Shown piece after piece: positions 49,268 through 61,000 of a DNA stretch of 64,000 nt. Location of the stretch: assembly GCA_937884755.1 (NCBI GenBank), contig CAKZYJ010000113.1, positions 1 to 64,000 on the forward strand, given 5' to 3'. The position numbers and the translations under genes are program-made. The notes below the pieces were generated by a model. It saw only the letters and a program-made list of their open reading frames with translations, was not told the DNA's origin and did no database searches. Origin of the DNA: an uncultured Flammeovirgaceae bacterium (lineage in GTDB: Bacteria; Bacteroidota; Bacteroidia; Cytophagales; Cyclobacteriaceae). Position 1 is the stretch's first letter, and the number at the start of each line of letters is the position of its first letter.

Positions 49268-49519
49268 ATGAATTTTATTGCCAAAATTAACGTAATGCCT
49301 AAAAAAGAAATATTAGACCCTCAGGGAAAAGCCGTTCGTTTGGGGCTGGAAAACTTGGGGTTGCACAGTATTGATGAAGTGAGGGTTGGGCGGCATATTA
49401 CAATGCAGTTTTCAGCGGATAACGAAACCCAGGCCCAGGAAAAGGCAGAAGAAGCCTGCACTAAGCTTCTGGCTAACCTGATTATGGAAAGCTACGAGTT
49501 CGAGCTAGAGCAGGTGTAA
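49268..49519 (+). CDS. purS: Phosphoribosylformylglycinamidine synthase subunit PurS
   Basis: KINVMPKKEILDPQGKAVRLGLENLGLHSIDEVRVGRHI. Confidence 0.9.
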   Translation: MNFIAKINVMPKKEILDPQGKAVRLGLENLGLHSIDEVRVGRHITMQFSADNETQAQEKAEEACTKLLANLIMESYEFELEQV

Positions 49520-49603
49520 ACGTAAGGTATTGCTGGTCTTTACCTGGTTTTTGTATACTAAATCCCTCAAAATTACGTGAATTGATTGACGAGCCGGAAC
49601 ACC

Positions 49604-52600
49604 ATGCGGATTGCCTGTTTATTTCTTTTCACTCAGTTGGGTGCCATACTTCTTGCTAGCTCCGGGTTAGCCCAAGATTCTTCGGTGCTGGCTGAAGGCG
49701 AGTGGTACAAATTTGCTGTGACTGAAGACGGTATTTACCGCCTTTCGGGTAGGGACTTAGTTGAATCAGGAATAAACGTATCTGGAGTATCGGCCCAAAG
49801 CATCCGGATGTTTGGTCGGGGTGGAGGTATGCTTCCTCAGTCCCTTTCAGAAGTTCGCTTTGATGATTTACCGGAAATCGCTATTCAGGTGGTGGATGGC
49901 GGGGATGATCGGCTCGATGCCGAAGACTATCTGCTATTTTACGGACAGTCGCCTCACGATTTGCACTTTGAAGTGGATAGCATGCTAGGCTACCGCGCTG
50001 TTTACCAAAAGAATCTGTACAGCGATACGGCCTACTATTTCCTTACTTACGGTGGAGATCCAGGCAAGCGGGTGTCCGAAGCGATTGCCATTGATAATCC
50101 GGCTTGGACTACCGATTATTATCAGGAAGCTTTAGTACACGAAAAAGAGGAGTACAATCTACTGGAAACTTACTGGCAGGGCGGCTCGGGACGTGAGTGG
50201 TACGGTGAAGAACTCACTGCTGGTGAAAGTATTCCAGTGAATTTCGAGCAAGCTGACTGGCGAAGTGAACAGCCTATGCGAATACACACTCGGGTAGTAG
50301 GCCGATCTCAGAGTCCGGCGGAAGTAGAACTGGCATTGAACGGAACATCAGTAGGTACGCTAGCGCTTCAACCGATTTTGTCGGGTACATACACCCAGAA
50401 GGGTAATCTTAGTCAGGAAACTTTCTCCGTAAACACCAATCTTAGTGGTGCTCCTTCAATTACGGTATCACTTAGTGGCGGCAGTGCCAAAGCCAATCTG
50501 GATCAACTTATTTTGGAAGGTGCCCGTCAACTACGGCTTCCCTCTAACAGTTCTCTCCGGTTCCGCAATCTGGAAAGTGTCGAATACGCTACTACTCAGT
50601 TTTCGCTTGCTACTGAGCAAGCTCCAATTGTTTGGGATATTTCTAATCCGCAGGAGCCGGTTGCGCTGCCCGTTTCTTCGGCGAACAACCGTTGGACGGT
50701 TACTACCGCTACGGGCGGAACGTTAGCCGAACTTGTAACGGCGATATCCAGTGGTTTACCTACCCCATTAGCAGCAGGAGCGGTACCAAATCAGAATCTA
50801 AAGGGGCAAGGCGTACCTAATCTCTTAATCGTCACTCGGGAAGATTTGCTATCGGAAGCTCAGCGGCTAGCTGAGTTTCGGCGTTCCTACAATCAGATCA
50901 GCGTAAGCGTAGTCACCAATCAGCAGATTTACAATGAGTTTTCATCAGGTGCTCAAGATGTTACTGCATTACGTAACTACCTCAAATATCTCTACGACCA
51001 GGAACCTAGCCAACTTCAAGCCGTACTATTGCTGGGTAAAGGCTCCTACGACTACAAAAATTACACTCAAAATAATACCAACGTAGTACCGATTTATCAG
51101 TCGCGTAACTCGGTACACCCCATCTATAGCTACGCTTCGGATGATTACTTTGGGTTTTTGGAAGATGGTGAAGGAGACTGGATTGAGACCTTTTCTGGTG
51201 ACCATACCTTAGATATTGGGGTAGGTCGATTGCCAGTTAAGAACTGGGAAGAAGCTAAAATAGCAGTGGATAAATTGATTCACTACCAGACCAGCGAAGC
51301 GACGTTTGGGCCGTGGCGTAGTGAGGTGGTGTTTGTAGCCGACGACGGCGATAACGATAAGCACCAGCGGGACGCTGAGCAGTTAGCCAAATTTGTAGAT
51401 ACCAGCTACACCTCCTTCTCCATTCGTAAAATATATACCGATGCCTTTGAGCAGCGCAAATTACCCAGCGGCGAATCTGCTCCGGCGGTAAGCCAGGAGA
51501 TTGAAGATGCTATTAAGCAGGGGGCGTTGGTAATTAATTATACCGGACACGGCAGTGAAACCCGCTGGGCACAAGAAAGTATATTGACCACTGGCATGAT
51601 CAACCGCTTTCGTAATCTGGATCGATTACCCTTCTTTGTAACCGCAACCTGCGAGTTTGGTCGCCACGACGACCCGCAGAATATTTCGGGAGCCGAGCAA
51701 CTTATTTTAAATCCGGAAGGCGGGGCGATTGGGTTGGTCACTACCTCACGACCGGTATTCTCTAATTCCAACTTCCTGCTTAATAGAGCTTTTTACAATG
51801 AAGTATTTAAACGAGAGGATGGAAAGCCGTTGACTTTAGGTGAAATCTTTCGCCGAACCAAAAACAACGGCCTGAACGGTCCAGTGAACCGTAATTTTTC
51901 CTTGTTAGGCGATCCCAGTATGGTGCTCGCCTATCCCGAAGCGCAGATCACTATTAGCAAACTGGAAGTGCGGCAACCTGATGGTCAGTTTAGCGAAACT
52001 GATACGCTGCGAGCCCTTGACTACGTACAACTGTCCGGGGCAGTTACGTCGGCGGGTGCGCAACAGGTACTGGAGGGTTTTACCGGAACAGTAGCCGTAG
52101 AGGTACTAGATAAAGTGACTGTAAGAAGTACGCAAGGAAATGAAGGAACTTTCATGCAATTTGAAGAACGAAACTCCGTTATTCACCGAGGGAAAGCCCG
52201 AGTAGTAAACGGGCAATTCGTTTTGAATTTTGTAGTGCCGAAAAATATCGTATATCAAACCGGACAAGGCAAGGTTAGTGCATACGCTGATGGGTCGCCG
52301 TCCGACAGATCAGCGGGAATTGATGCTCACGGAGCCTTCGTTACCTTCGCTATCGGGGGTAGTCAGCGTCCGGCTACAGATGATACGCTTCCGCCCGACA
52401 TCCGCTTATTTATGGATGATACCACCTTCGTGAGCGGAGGACTGACGAGAAATAATACACTGCTGCTGGCCCAATTACAGGATGAACACGGAGTGTCTAT
52501 CAGTGCTAACGGGCTAGGTCAGACTATTACGGCCGAACTTCTCTATGAAGAAAGCGGAGAAAGTCGTACTTTTGATTTGAATGATTTTTACCAGACTGGC

Positions 52601-53056
52601 ATGGATGATTTTCAGTCGGGCTGGATTCGTTATCCACTGGAAAATCTGGAAGAGGGAAGTTACCGGCTTCTGCTAAAAGCTTGGGATACCTATAATAATA
52701 GTGGAGTGGCGGAACTGTCGTTTCGGGTTGGCGAGGAGGGGGTACTTTGGGTATCGGAATTTTATAATTATCCGAATCCTTTTTCTGAAGAAACCCAGTT
52801 TGTACTGGATCATAATCAGCCGGGTAGTGAACTGGACATTATCATACAAATCTACAATAATCAGGGCGAACTGGTGCATCGTATGCAGGTCCAGCAAGCC
52901 GATGCTACTACCCGTTTAGGCGCATTACGCTGGGACGGAAGGACAACTGCTGGAGAGCAACTTCCTTCCGGTATTTATTACGCAAACATCAAATTACAAA
53001 GCTTAAATTCAGATATCGTTCAACAAAAGACGCATCAACTTATCATTGCTCATTAA
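49604..53056 (+). CDS. porU: Type IX secretion system sortase PorU (C25 family)
   Basis: Signal peptide MRIACLFLFTQLGAILLASSGLAQ; ALVINYTGHGSETRWAQE, VTATCEFGRHDDP catalytic His/Cys regions; FYNYPNPF..GIYYANIKLQ C-terminus. Confidence 0.9.
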   Translation: MRIACLFLFTQLGAILLASSGLAQDSSVLAEGEWYKFAVTEDGIYRLSGRDLVESGINVSGVSAQSIRMFGRGGGMLPQSLSEVRFDDLPEIAIQVVDGGDDRLDAEDYLLFYGQSPHDLHFEVDSMLGYRAVYQKNLYSDTAYYFLTYGGDPGKRVSEAIAIDNPAWTTDYYQEALVHEKEEYNLLETYWQGGSGREWYGEELTAGESIPVNFEQADWRSEQPMRIHTRVVGRSQSPAEVELALNGTSVGTLALQPILSGTYTQKGNLSQETFSVNTNLSGAPSITVSLSGGSAKANLDQLILEGARQLRLPSNSSLRFRNLESVEYATTQFSLATEQAPIVWDISNPQEPVALPVSSANNRWTVTTATGGTLAELVTAISSGLPTPLAAGAVPNQNLKGQGVPNLLIVTREDLLSEAQRLAEFRRSYNQISVSVVTNQQIYNEFSSGAQDVTALRNYLKYLYDQEPSQLQAVLLLGKGSYDYKNYTQNNTNVVPIYQSRNSVHPIYSYASDDYFGFLEDGEGDWIETFSGDHTLDIGVGRLPVKNWEEAKIAVDKLIHYQTSEATFGPWRSEVVFVADDGDNDKHQRDAEQLAKFVDTSYTSFSIRKIYTDAFEQRKLPSGESAPAVSQEIEDAIKQGALVINYTGHGSETRWAQESILTTGMINRFRNLDRLPFFVTATCEFGRHDDPQNISGAEQLILNPEGGAIGLVTTSRPVFSNSNFLLNRAFYNEVFKREDGKPLTLGEIFRRTKNNGLNGPVNRNFSLLGDPSMVLAYPEAQITISKLEVRQPDGQFSETDTLRALDYVQLSGAVTSAGAQQVLEGFTGTVAVEVLDKVTVRSTQGNEGTFMQFEERNSVIHRGKARVVNGQFVLNFVVPKNIVYQTGQGKVSAYADGSPSDRSAGIDAHGAFVTFAIGGSQRPATDDTLPPDIRLFMDDTTFVSGGLTRNNTLLLAQLQDEHGVSISANGLGQTITAELLYEESGESRTFDLNDFYQTGMDDFQSGWIRYPLENLEEGSYRLLLKAWDTYNNSGVAELSFRVGEEGVLWVSEFYNYPNPFSEETQFVLDHNQPGSELDIIIQIYNNQGELVHRMQVQQADATTRLGALRWDGRTTAGEQLPSGIYYANIKLQSLNSDIVQQKTHQLIIAH

Positions 53057-53057
53057 C

Positions 53058-54307
53058 ATGAAGTACATTATTCGTAACAGCTTTATACTGGGGGTCGCAC
53101 TACTTAGCTTAGGAATTAGCCAACGAGCATTAGCTCAAGCTCAGGTTATTTTAGGTCAGGACGAATCGAGGCGGGTGATTACCACGGCCGTGCCTTTTTT
53201 GGCAATCACCCCTGATGCCCGCGCGAGCGGTTGGGGAGATGGAGGGGTAGCCACTGCGCCTGACGCCAACGCTACCCACTGGAACCCGGCCAAATTGGCT
53301 TACCTTGAGCCGAGCTTTGGTATTTCCGGTTCGTTTACTCCCTGGCTGTCTAAAGTAATCAACGATATGTCGATTTCGTATCTGTCGGCCTATAAAAAAA
53401 TCAATCAGCAACAGGCACTAGGTTTCTCTATGCGCTACTTTGATTTAGGAGATATTCAACTAACTGACCGGCAGGGTAACCTGCTTAACCTAGTAAGTCC
53501 GCGGGAATTTTCGTTAGCTGCTACCTTTGCTCTGCAATTAGGCGAAAATCTGAGTGCTGGGCTAACCGGGCGGTTTATTCACTCTAATCTGCTCTCGGGT
53601 ACTACTAGTGCCGGAGGTAACGATGGTCAGGCTGGTATTACGGGAGCGGCTGACGTAGGAATTTACTACACCAAAGATATTGTGTTTAACGGAAGAGAGG
53701 GAAATTGGGCGTTTGGAGCTAATATCTCCAACATCGGTGCCAAGATCACTTACTTATCTGAAGATCAGGCAGATTTTATCCCGACCAACCTTCGTTTAGG
53801 CGGGGCTTTCACTACTTACCTTGATCCCTACAACAAGCTTACGTTTGCTCTGGATTTTAATAAATTATTGGTGCCTACTCCACCAGTTTACGAGCGTGAT
53901 TCAATTACCGGTGGTATCGTTTTTTACCCAACGGGCAGCCGAGTATTCTGCGTGGAAGAGATCCTAACCGCGGCTTACTATCCGGTATGTTCGGTTCTTT
54001 TGCTGATGCTCCTGACGGCTTTAGTGAGGAGCTACAGGAAATTATGATCGGTGCCGGAGTTGAGTACTGGTATAATGACCTCTTTGCCGTTCGGGCGGGT
54101 TATTTCTATGAAAACGCCAACAAAGGCAACCGTAAGTACTTTACCGCTGGGTTAGGGTTACGCTATCAGGTATTTGGGGTAGATTTTGCCTACCTGCTCC
54201 CGCAACAACAGAACCATCCGCTACAGGAAACCTTGCGGATATCCCTCCACTTTGACATAGATTCCCGGCCTACCGAATCGATAGGAGAGGAATCGGATTT
54301 GAATTAG
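53058..54307 (+). CDS. porV: Type IX secretion system outer membrane protein PorV, disrupted by a single-base frameshift at about 53920-53940
   Basis: Frame 1 to ..DSITGGIVF; continues in another frame as LPNGQPSILRGRDPNRGLLSGMFGSFADAPDGFSEEL..RAGYFYENANKGNRKYFTAGLGLRY. Confidence 0.88.
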
Positions 54308-54323
54308 AACAAACATTCGTAAC

Positions 54324-55067
54324 ATGGCTGGACACAGTAAATGGGCGAATATAAAACGGCGTAAAGGGGCGCAGGACGCCAAGCGAGCCAAGATTTTCAC
54401 CAAACTCATTAAAGAAATTACGGTATCAGCCAAAGAAAGTGGCCCTGATCCGGACGGCAACCCTCGTCTGCGATTGGCCATTCAGAATGCCAAGGGGGCT
54501 AATATGCCTAAAGACACTATCGAGCGGGCTATCAGCAAAGGCTCCGGTGCCGACGGTGCCGATTACCAGGAAGTAACCTACGAAGGCTACGCCTCCCACG
54601 GAGTGGCCGTGTTTGTGGAGTGTACTACCGATAACCTGAACCGTACCGTAGCCAGCATAAGGGCGGCTTTCAGTAAGCACGGCGGCAGCTTGGGCAAAAA
54701 CGGCTCGGTAGAGTACATGTTCGATCGTAAAGGAGTTTTCGTGTTTCCACAGCCTGAGGCAATGGACGAAGATGAACTGATGCTGGAGCTGATTGATGGC
54801 GGAGCGGAAGATGTAGCTTATGAAGAAGGACTGGTTCAGATAACCTGTGCTATGGAAGACTTTGGCTTGCTACAATCCAAGTTAGACGAACTCGGCATAG
54901 AGCCCGAAAATGCCGAACTTCAACGCATCCCCACTACTATTGTAACCCTCGACGATGAATCCCTACTCTCAGTAGTGAAACTTATCGATGTGCTGGAAGA
55001 TGACGATGACGTCTCCAAAGTTTACCACAACGCCGACGTAACCCAGGAGCAGATGGAGTTGCTCTAA
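54324..55067 (+). CDS. YebC/PmpR family transcriptional regulator
   Basis: MAGHSKWANIKRRKGAQDAKRAKIFTKLIKEI. Confidence 0.95.
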   Translation: MAGHSKWANIKRRKGAQDAKRAKIFTKLIKEITVSAKESGPDPDGNPRLRLAIQNAKGANMPKDTIERAISKGSGADGADYQEVTYEGYASHGVAVFVECTTDNLNRTVASIRAAFSKHGGSLGKNGSVEYMFDRKGVFVFPQPEAMDEDELMLELIDGGAEDVAYEEGLVQITCAMEDFGLLQSKLDELGIEPENAELQRIPTTIVTLDDESLLSVVKLIDVLEDDDDVSKVYHNADVTQEQMELL

Positions 55068-55130
55068 TAGTTAGTGTTATAGTATTACAGTTCTATTCTA
55101 ACTGGGTAAGCACAATAAGAGTTGGTAGTT

Positions 55131-55430
55131 ATGGACGATTCGCAAATAAAAACAATTCATTATTTCATTACCCGCCCTTTAATGTACATTAATGATTTGG
55201 ATAAGGAAACGGTTATCGCCTTCGTTCATGGACTTGAGATTGGGTCTAATAAGACACTCAATCTTTCAGATAAATTAAGCAATCTGGTTGAGCAGAAATA
55301 CAGGATAAAGAATAGAGCTTTAGGCTGGCCTTATCAAGTTCAGAAATATGCTGAGAAGAGAGATTTAGAGTGGTTTACTGGATTTAAAGAGCTTGTCGAT
55401 GAACTGCTGGTCAGTAGTCAAGGAAAATGA
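55131..55430 (+). CDS. Hypothetical protein
   Basis: 100-aa intact ORF, no recognised motif. Confidence 0.5.
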   Translation: MDDSQIKTIHYFITRPLMYINDLDKETVIAFVHGLEIGSNKTLNLSDKLSNLVEQKYRIKNRALGWPYQVQKYAEKRDLEWFTGFKELVDELLVSSQGK

Positions 55431-55488
55431 CAGGCACTCTCAGTGATCTCGCCAAAACACTAACATACTATAATACCCTGACACTTCA

Positions 55489-57045
55489 CTACGGCAGCTT
55501 TGGCTCTACCATCACCACTTCTTCCCGGTCTACTAGTACTGCTCCCGGAGGCATATTCTTGGATTTTCGAACGTATTTACGCGGGGTGACAATCACCGGG
55601 CAGATCGAGTCAGTTTTTCGTTTGGAGTAGTAGGCGGCAATCTGGGCGGCTTGCTCAATAATGTAGGGCGGTGGGGGCTGATTGCCCTTTTGTTTGATAA
55701 TTACGTGAGAGCCGCTCACGTCTTTGGCATGCAGCCATAGGTCATCTTTGTGGGCGTAGTTCCGAATAAGCTCATCGTTGTTCTTCGCACTTTTCCCTAC
55801 CCAAACCACGTAGCCATCCAGATTAAAACTGCGGAACGGAAAGTTAGCTTCGGTATCAGCTTTGGTATCCAACAGTTGGTGCTCGTTAGCGTACTGCTGC
55901 ACTTCCCGCAAGTCGTCAGTTGCCCGTAGGTAGTCAAGGTGAGCCTGCACCTGCTGAAGCCACTCCTTCTTGCTCGCAATATTTTTTTGAAGCTGAGCCA
56001 CCTCAATTTTCTGGTTTTTCGCTTTCCGGTAGTAGCGCTCAGCATTTTTCTGGGGCGAAAGTTGACGGTTGAGTTTAATACGGGCTGTTTCGTTGTGGTA
56101 GAAATCAAATAATTCAACCTCAGTAGTGCCTTCCGGAACTTGGTGAAGGTTGGCCATCAGAATATCAGCCATTTGCTGGTGCTGTAGTCCGCCTTCCAGT
56201 TTCTCCAACGCACGCTGGTTTTTCTGAACGTACTGAGTGCTTTGCTTCTTTTGTTTCTCCAACTTTTGCACCAACTGCCCCTTTAGGCTATCCATCCGGA
56301 TACGTTTGATCTTCCGAATAAAAAACTCATTTAGCACTTCCACTGGCTCAGTTTTGGTTTTGATAACTTCACCTAGTGGAAGTAAGCTAAGGTGCAGTTT
56401 CCCCTTCCACTCAATTAAGTAGTAGGTATCCGGATGTTCTAGTTTTGCTAGCAGTGCCTGCAATAACTCCCACTGCTGGGATTGTGGTTGTTGATCGTAG
56501 TGTTGCTGTTGCAGGTATGCCAGAGGAACAGGACCGAAAGTAGGATACAACTTCCGAAGATCTCCTTTGGCTTGCTCAAAATCAGTCTGGCCCACCTTCA
56601 GGGAACGATCCAGCGATACAATGTCCAGGGAATAATCGTTAGCTAAATTGCTTCGGAAGATTTCAGTGACCTGATGGCCTTCGGTCAGTAGAATATTCGC
56701 CCGGTTGCCGTGCATTTTAAATAACAGCCCTCCTCGTTCAAAGCGCAACCAGAAGCTGCGTTCATTCTTAAACTGCCGGATCTCTATCAGGGATTGATCC
56801 AACAGCAGAGAAAACAAATCCACACTATTGCGCTTGGCCCGATGGAAATTTGTAGGAAACTGAAGACAGCTGAAGTATGACGCCAGATGGGCCTTAATAT
56901 AAAATTCAGACTGCGCCGAGGTATTGTATAGCCCAATAATTAACTCATCCTTGTTTTGGCTAAAACAGACGCCCAGCTTCCAACCGATAAGCCGCTCGCG
57001 TAGCTGCTGAGTAAGTTGCCGCAAAAAGTAATAGTTATGATGCAC
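55489..57045 (-). CDS. NFACT family protein (RqcH/Rqc2-like)
   Basis: NFACT-R DGYVVWVGKSAKNNDELIRNYAHKDDLWLHAKDVSGSHVIIK; central coiled coil. Confidence 0.9.
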   Translation of the reverse strand: MHHNYYFLRQLTQQLRERLIGWKLGVCFSQNKDELIIGLYNTSAQSEFYIKAHLASYFSCLQFPTNFHRAKRNSVDLFSLLLDQSLIEIRQFKNERSFWLRFERGGLLFKMHGNRANILLTEGHQVTEIFRSNLANDYSLDIVSLDRSLKVGQTDFEQAKGDLRKLYPTFGPVPLAYLQQQHYDQQPQSQQWELLQALLAKLEHPDTYYLIEWKGKLHLSLLPLGEVIKTKTEPVEVLNEFFIRKIKRIRMDSLKGQLVQKLEKQKKQSTQYVQKNQRALEKLEGGLQHQQMADILMANLHQVPEGTTEVELFDFYHNETARIKLNRQLSPQKNAERYYRKAKNQKIEVAQLQKNIASKKEWLQQVQAHLDYLRATDDLREVQQYANEHQLLDTKADTEANFPFRSFNLDGYVVWVGKSAKNNDELIRNYAHKDDLWLHAKDVSGSHVIIKQKGNQPPPPYIIEQAAQIAAYYSKRKTDSICPVIVTPRKYVRKSKNMPPGAVLVDREEVVMVEPKLP

Positions 57046-57055
57046 AAACTAGAAG

Positions 57056-57979
57056 TTAAACCGAAATTTGTTGATCAACCTGTTGAATAATATCCGCCAG
57101 TAAGGTGTCTTTATCTACACCGGTATCAAACCAGGTCACAGTCGGGTCTTTACGAAACCAGGTCCACTGCCGTTTGGCGTAGCGGCGGCTGTTGCGTTTA
57201 ATCAGCCGAATGGCTTCATCTCGATCATAGCCACCATCAAAGTGCGGAAACCATTCCTGATAGCCAACGGTATGCAGTGCATTCTGTTGCCGGTATGGCA
57301 GTAAACTACAGGCCTCGGCTTCTAAACCCGCGGCTATCATCAGATCTACCCGCTGGTCAATTCGCTGGTACAATAATGCTCGCTCGCGGGTAATACCAAT
57401 TTTAATGACTTTAAATGGGCGGGGAGAAGACTTTCGTTGCCGAAACTCGGAATAGGGACGCCCAGTGCTGTGGTACACCTCCAAAGCCCGCAACACTCGC
57501 CGGTAATTGTTCCGATCAACTTCCTGGTAATAATCCGGGTCAACTTGTTTAAGAGTCTCCAGTAGTGAATCCAAGCCTTCGGAATCAAGGTAGTTACTCC
57601 AGTAATATCGGGCTTCCGGAGTAATATCAGGCATGGCATCAATTCCTTCGCACAACGTTTTTACATACAGTCCGGAGCCCCCGGTAGCAATTACCAGTGG
57701 ATACTTTTTATAAAGGTTATCCAGAATTTGCAAAGCATCCTGTTCGAACTGTTTTACGTCGTAAGGTTGCGTGACTGAAAGGCTATCTACTAAATGGTGA
57801 TGTACCTGGGACAGCTCTTGCTCGGTGGGTTTGGCCGTTCCAATGGTCATTTCTCGATAAAACTGCCTCGAGTCGGTAGAGATAATTTCCGTACCGTAGT
57901 GCTGGGCCAGTCGAATACAAATCTCCGTTTTACCTACGGCAGTGGGACCTACTACCACCAAAAGTACCGGTTGTGCCAT
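57056..57979 (-). CDS. miaA: tRNA dimethylallyltransferase
   Basis: VVVGPTAVGKTEICIRLAQHYGTEIISTDSRQFYREMTIGTAKP, ATGGSGLYVKTLCEG, NYRRVLRALEVYHSTG. Confidence 0.95.
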   Translation of the reverse strand: MAQPVLLVVVGPTAVGKTEICIRLAQHYGTEIISTDSRQFYREMTIGTAKPTEQELSQVHHHLVDSLSVTQPYDVKQFEQDALQILDNLYKKYPLVIATGGSGLYVKTLCEGIDAMPDITPEARYYWSNYLDSEGLDSLLETLKQVDPDYYQEVDRNNYRRVLRALEVYHSTGRPYSEFRQRKSSPRPFKVIKIGITRERALLYQRIDQRVDLMIAAGLEAEACSLLPYRQQNALHTVGYQEWFPHFDGGYDRDEAIRLIKRNSRRYAKRQWTWFRKDPTVTWFDTGVDKDTLLADIIQQVDQQISV

Positions 57980-58050
57980 ATCAGCATTACGAAAAACAGA
58001 TCGTTTTGGATTTATCTTCGCTTATTCCGTAAATTGGAAAAATACCACGT

Positions 58051-61000
58051 TTGGCTATGAATAGTATTGATCGGGTTGCGGACTTAGAACGAGAGAACCA
58101 ACAGCTACAGGCAGAAATTGCCCAAATACGGGCTGCGTCTGATACCTTCCGCACCAGTACTATATCGTTAACCCAATTGCAGCATTCGTTGTTGAACGCC
58201 GAACTTTTGGTGGTATCTACTGATCAAACCGGAAAGATTACCTTTAGCAATCAGGCGTTTGCCGAAGCGGTAGGACTTAGCTCCGAAGAGCTTCAGAAAA
58301 AGAATCTATTCAAGGGGTTTGTCCCAGTGAGAGGTGAGCAATTAACTATTGAGCAGTTCATCGAACGAGTTGCTCAGCGAAAAGAAGCTAGAAACATTAA
58401 ACGCTCTATTCAGACCTTCACTGAGCAAATACTTACCATTAATATTCAAAGCATCATACTGCACGAGGAAGGGAAAAAAGGGTTAACCATTATTGCCGAA
58501 GATATTACCGAGTATAAGCGTGTTCGGAAAAAACTCCAACAAAGCAATAAGCAACTAGCTGACCTATACGACCGCACCTACGATCTGATTACCGTCACGG
58601 ATGAAGAGGGAAGAATTATTAAGGCCAATAAGGCCTTACACGTTAAGCTCAAATACCGCAGCAAGGATCTGGATAAGTGCTCTTTTTTTGATCTGGTAGC
58701 CTCGGCGTATCTGCCCCAGATGCATGAAATATGGAAAAAGGTGCTGGATAGCGAACAGCCCGGTAACTTCCGCTTAGCTTTTCTCTCTAGCGAAGGTGAA
58801 GAGGTTTACGTATCGGGTACTTTAACTATTGGCTCACATGAAGGTGAAAAAGCTGTACGGGGAGTTTTTACCGACATCACCGACCAGATTAAGGCACACC
58901 GCGCTCGCAACTTATACTACAGTATCACTAATCTGGTACTCAAAAGCCCTGATCTAGATCACCTTTACTTCAGTATCCATCGCGAACTGAATAATGTGAT
59001 TACAACGGAAGACTTGATTATCGGTATCTGGAATGAGGGTATTCTGAAGTTTGTATACCAAGATGGGCAATCGCCAGAACGTTTTGAGGAACCAGTTCAG
59101 GATCATGCCCTCAGAACGTTGTGCAATTACGCCAGTAGTCAAAGCCGACCACTCTTTCTGCACGAGGACGATATTGTGGAGCTACAGCACTCAGGAGTAA
59201 TTAACGCGGACGCTTTGCTGCCGAAAATTTGGATTGGTATTCCGCTAAAGATTGGGGAAGAGACCGTAGGAATATTAGCCTTGCAAAATTTTGAAAAAGC
59301 GGATACTCTTAGTACTAGCGATTTTGAATTGATTGATTTTGTATCGAGTCAAATAGCTCTAGTAGTGGAACGAAAGCGCTATGAGGAAGAATTAAAAGAC
59401 TATACCAGTCGGTTGAAGGCGATCTTTGAAAGTAGCACTCACTTGATCTGGTCGGTAGACCGAGACTTTCGACTTACCACCTTCAATCGTAACTTCGAGT
59501 ACACTTTCCACTCTCATTTTGGGGTAGGTCCCGTCGTAGGTGAGATTTACAATCCGCTGGACCAAAAGATGACGGAGCGCTATCTGGAGCAATGGAAAGA
59601 AAAGTACTTAGAGGTATTTGAAGGCAACATCGCTCATTTTGAGGCCAAGATGCGCTTTGGCAAAGACGTAGACATCTGGAAATCTGTGTATCTCAACCCG
59701 ATTTATCGGGAAGACGGCAGCATTCGGGAGGTGTCGGGTATCGCCCACGATATTACCCAACGCAAAAAATCCGAAATTGCCCTGCTGGAAAGCGAAGAGA
59801 AGTTCCGAACTATCTTTGAGTCCTTCCAGGATATTTACTTCCGCTGCCGACTAGACGGAACCATCACTATGATCAGCCCCTCGGTATTTGAGCTTACGGG
59901 CTACGAAACTTACGATGTACTAGGGAAAGATGTTACCAATTATTACCTGTACGATAAGAAGACCAAGAACCTGATTCGTCAGTTGGTCAAAGACAAGCGG
60001 GTTCGCAACTTTGATGCAACTATCATCAAGCAAGATGGACATCTAGTATCCTGTATCTGTAATGTGCGGTTGGTAGGCATGCTGTCAGGAAAAGAAACTG
60101 AGATTGAAGGTGTACTACGGGATATTACAAAGTTAAAAGAAACTACCCGCGCTTTACAGAAAGCTAAGGACGTAGCCGAGCAGTCGCTGAAGGCGAAAGA
60201 AGCCTTCCTGGCCAATATGAGTCACGAAATTCGGACGCCTATGAACGGGGTGATTAGCATGGTAGATCTGCTGGCTGATACTCCACTCAACGAGGAGCAG
60301 GCCGACTACGTGCAAACAGTGAAGTACTCTTCCGAGACCCTGCTGACCATTCTGAACGATATTCTGGACTTGTCTAAAATTGAAGCTGGCAAAATGCAGT
60401 TGCATAAAACGGCTTTGCCATTGGAGCGAGTGCTGGAGAAAAACAAAGGATTGTTCGCTCAGCAGGCAGCCGCTAAGAATATTCGGTTTGCGTACGAGAT
60501 TGATCAAGATATTCCGAAGTACTTATGGATAGATGAAACCCGCTTGTTACAAATTCTTACTAACCTCACTGCCAACGCCATTAAGTTCACCGAAGAGGGT
60601 GAGGTAACCATTAAAGCGGAAAAAATCGGGTTATCAAAAGATAAGCTAACTGCCAAAAAACACACCATCAAAATATCAGTAGAAGACACCGGAATTGGGA
60701 TTTCCGAGGCAGATCAACAGAGCTTATTTAAAAACTTTAATCAGGTAGACCCCTCCACCTCCAAAAAATACAAAGGTACCGGACTGGGGCTATCTATTGC
60801 CCGGCAGTTGACCCAACTCATGCGGGGTGAAATTGGAGTGGAGTCTGAACCTGGGGCAGGCAGCACTTTCTGGTTTACTTTTCAGGCGAAAGAAGCACCG
60901 TCGGAGGGAGTGGTGAGTGAGTTGGATAGCAAGGAAATGGTTAAATTTACCGACATCACTCCTCAGATACTGGTGGTAGATGATAACGCCATCAATCGGA

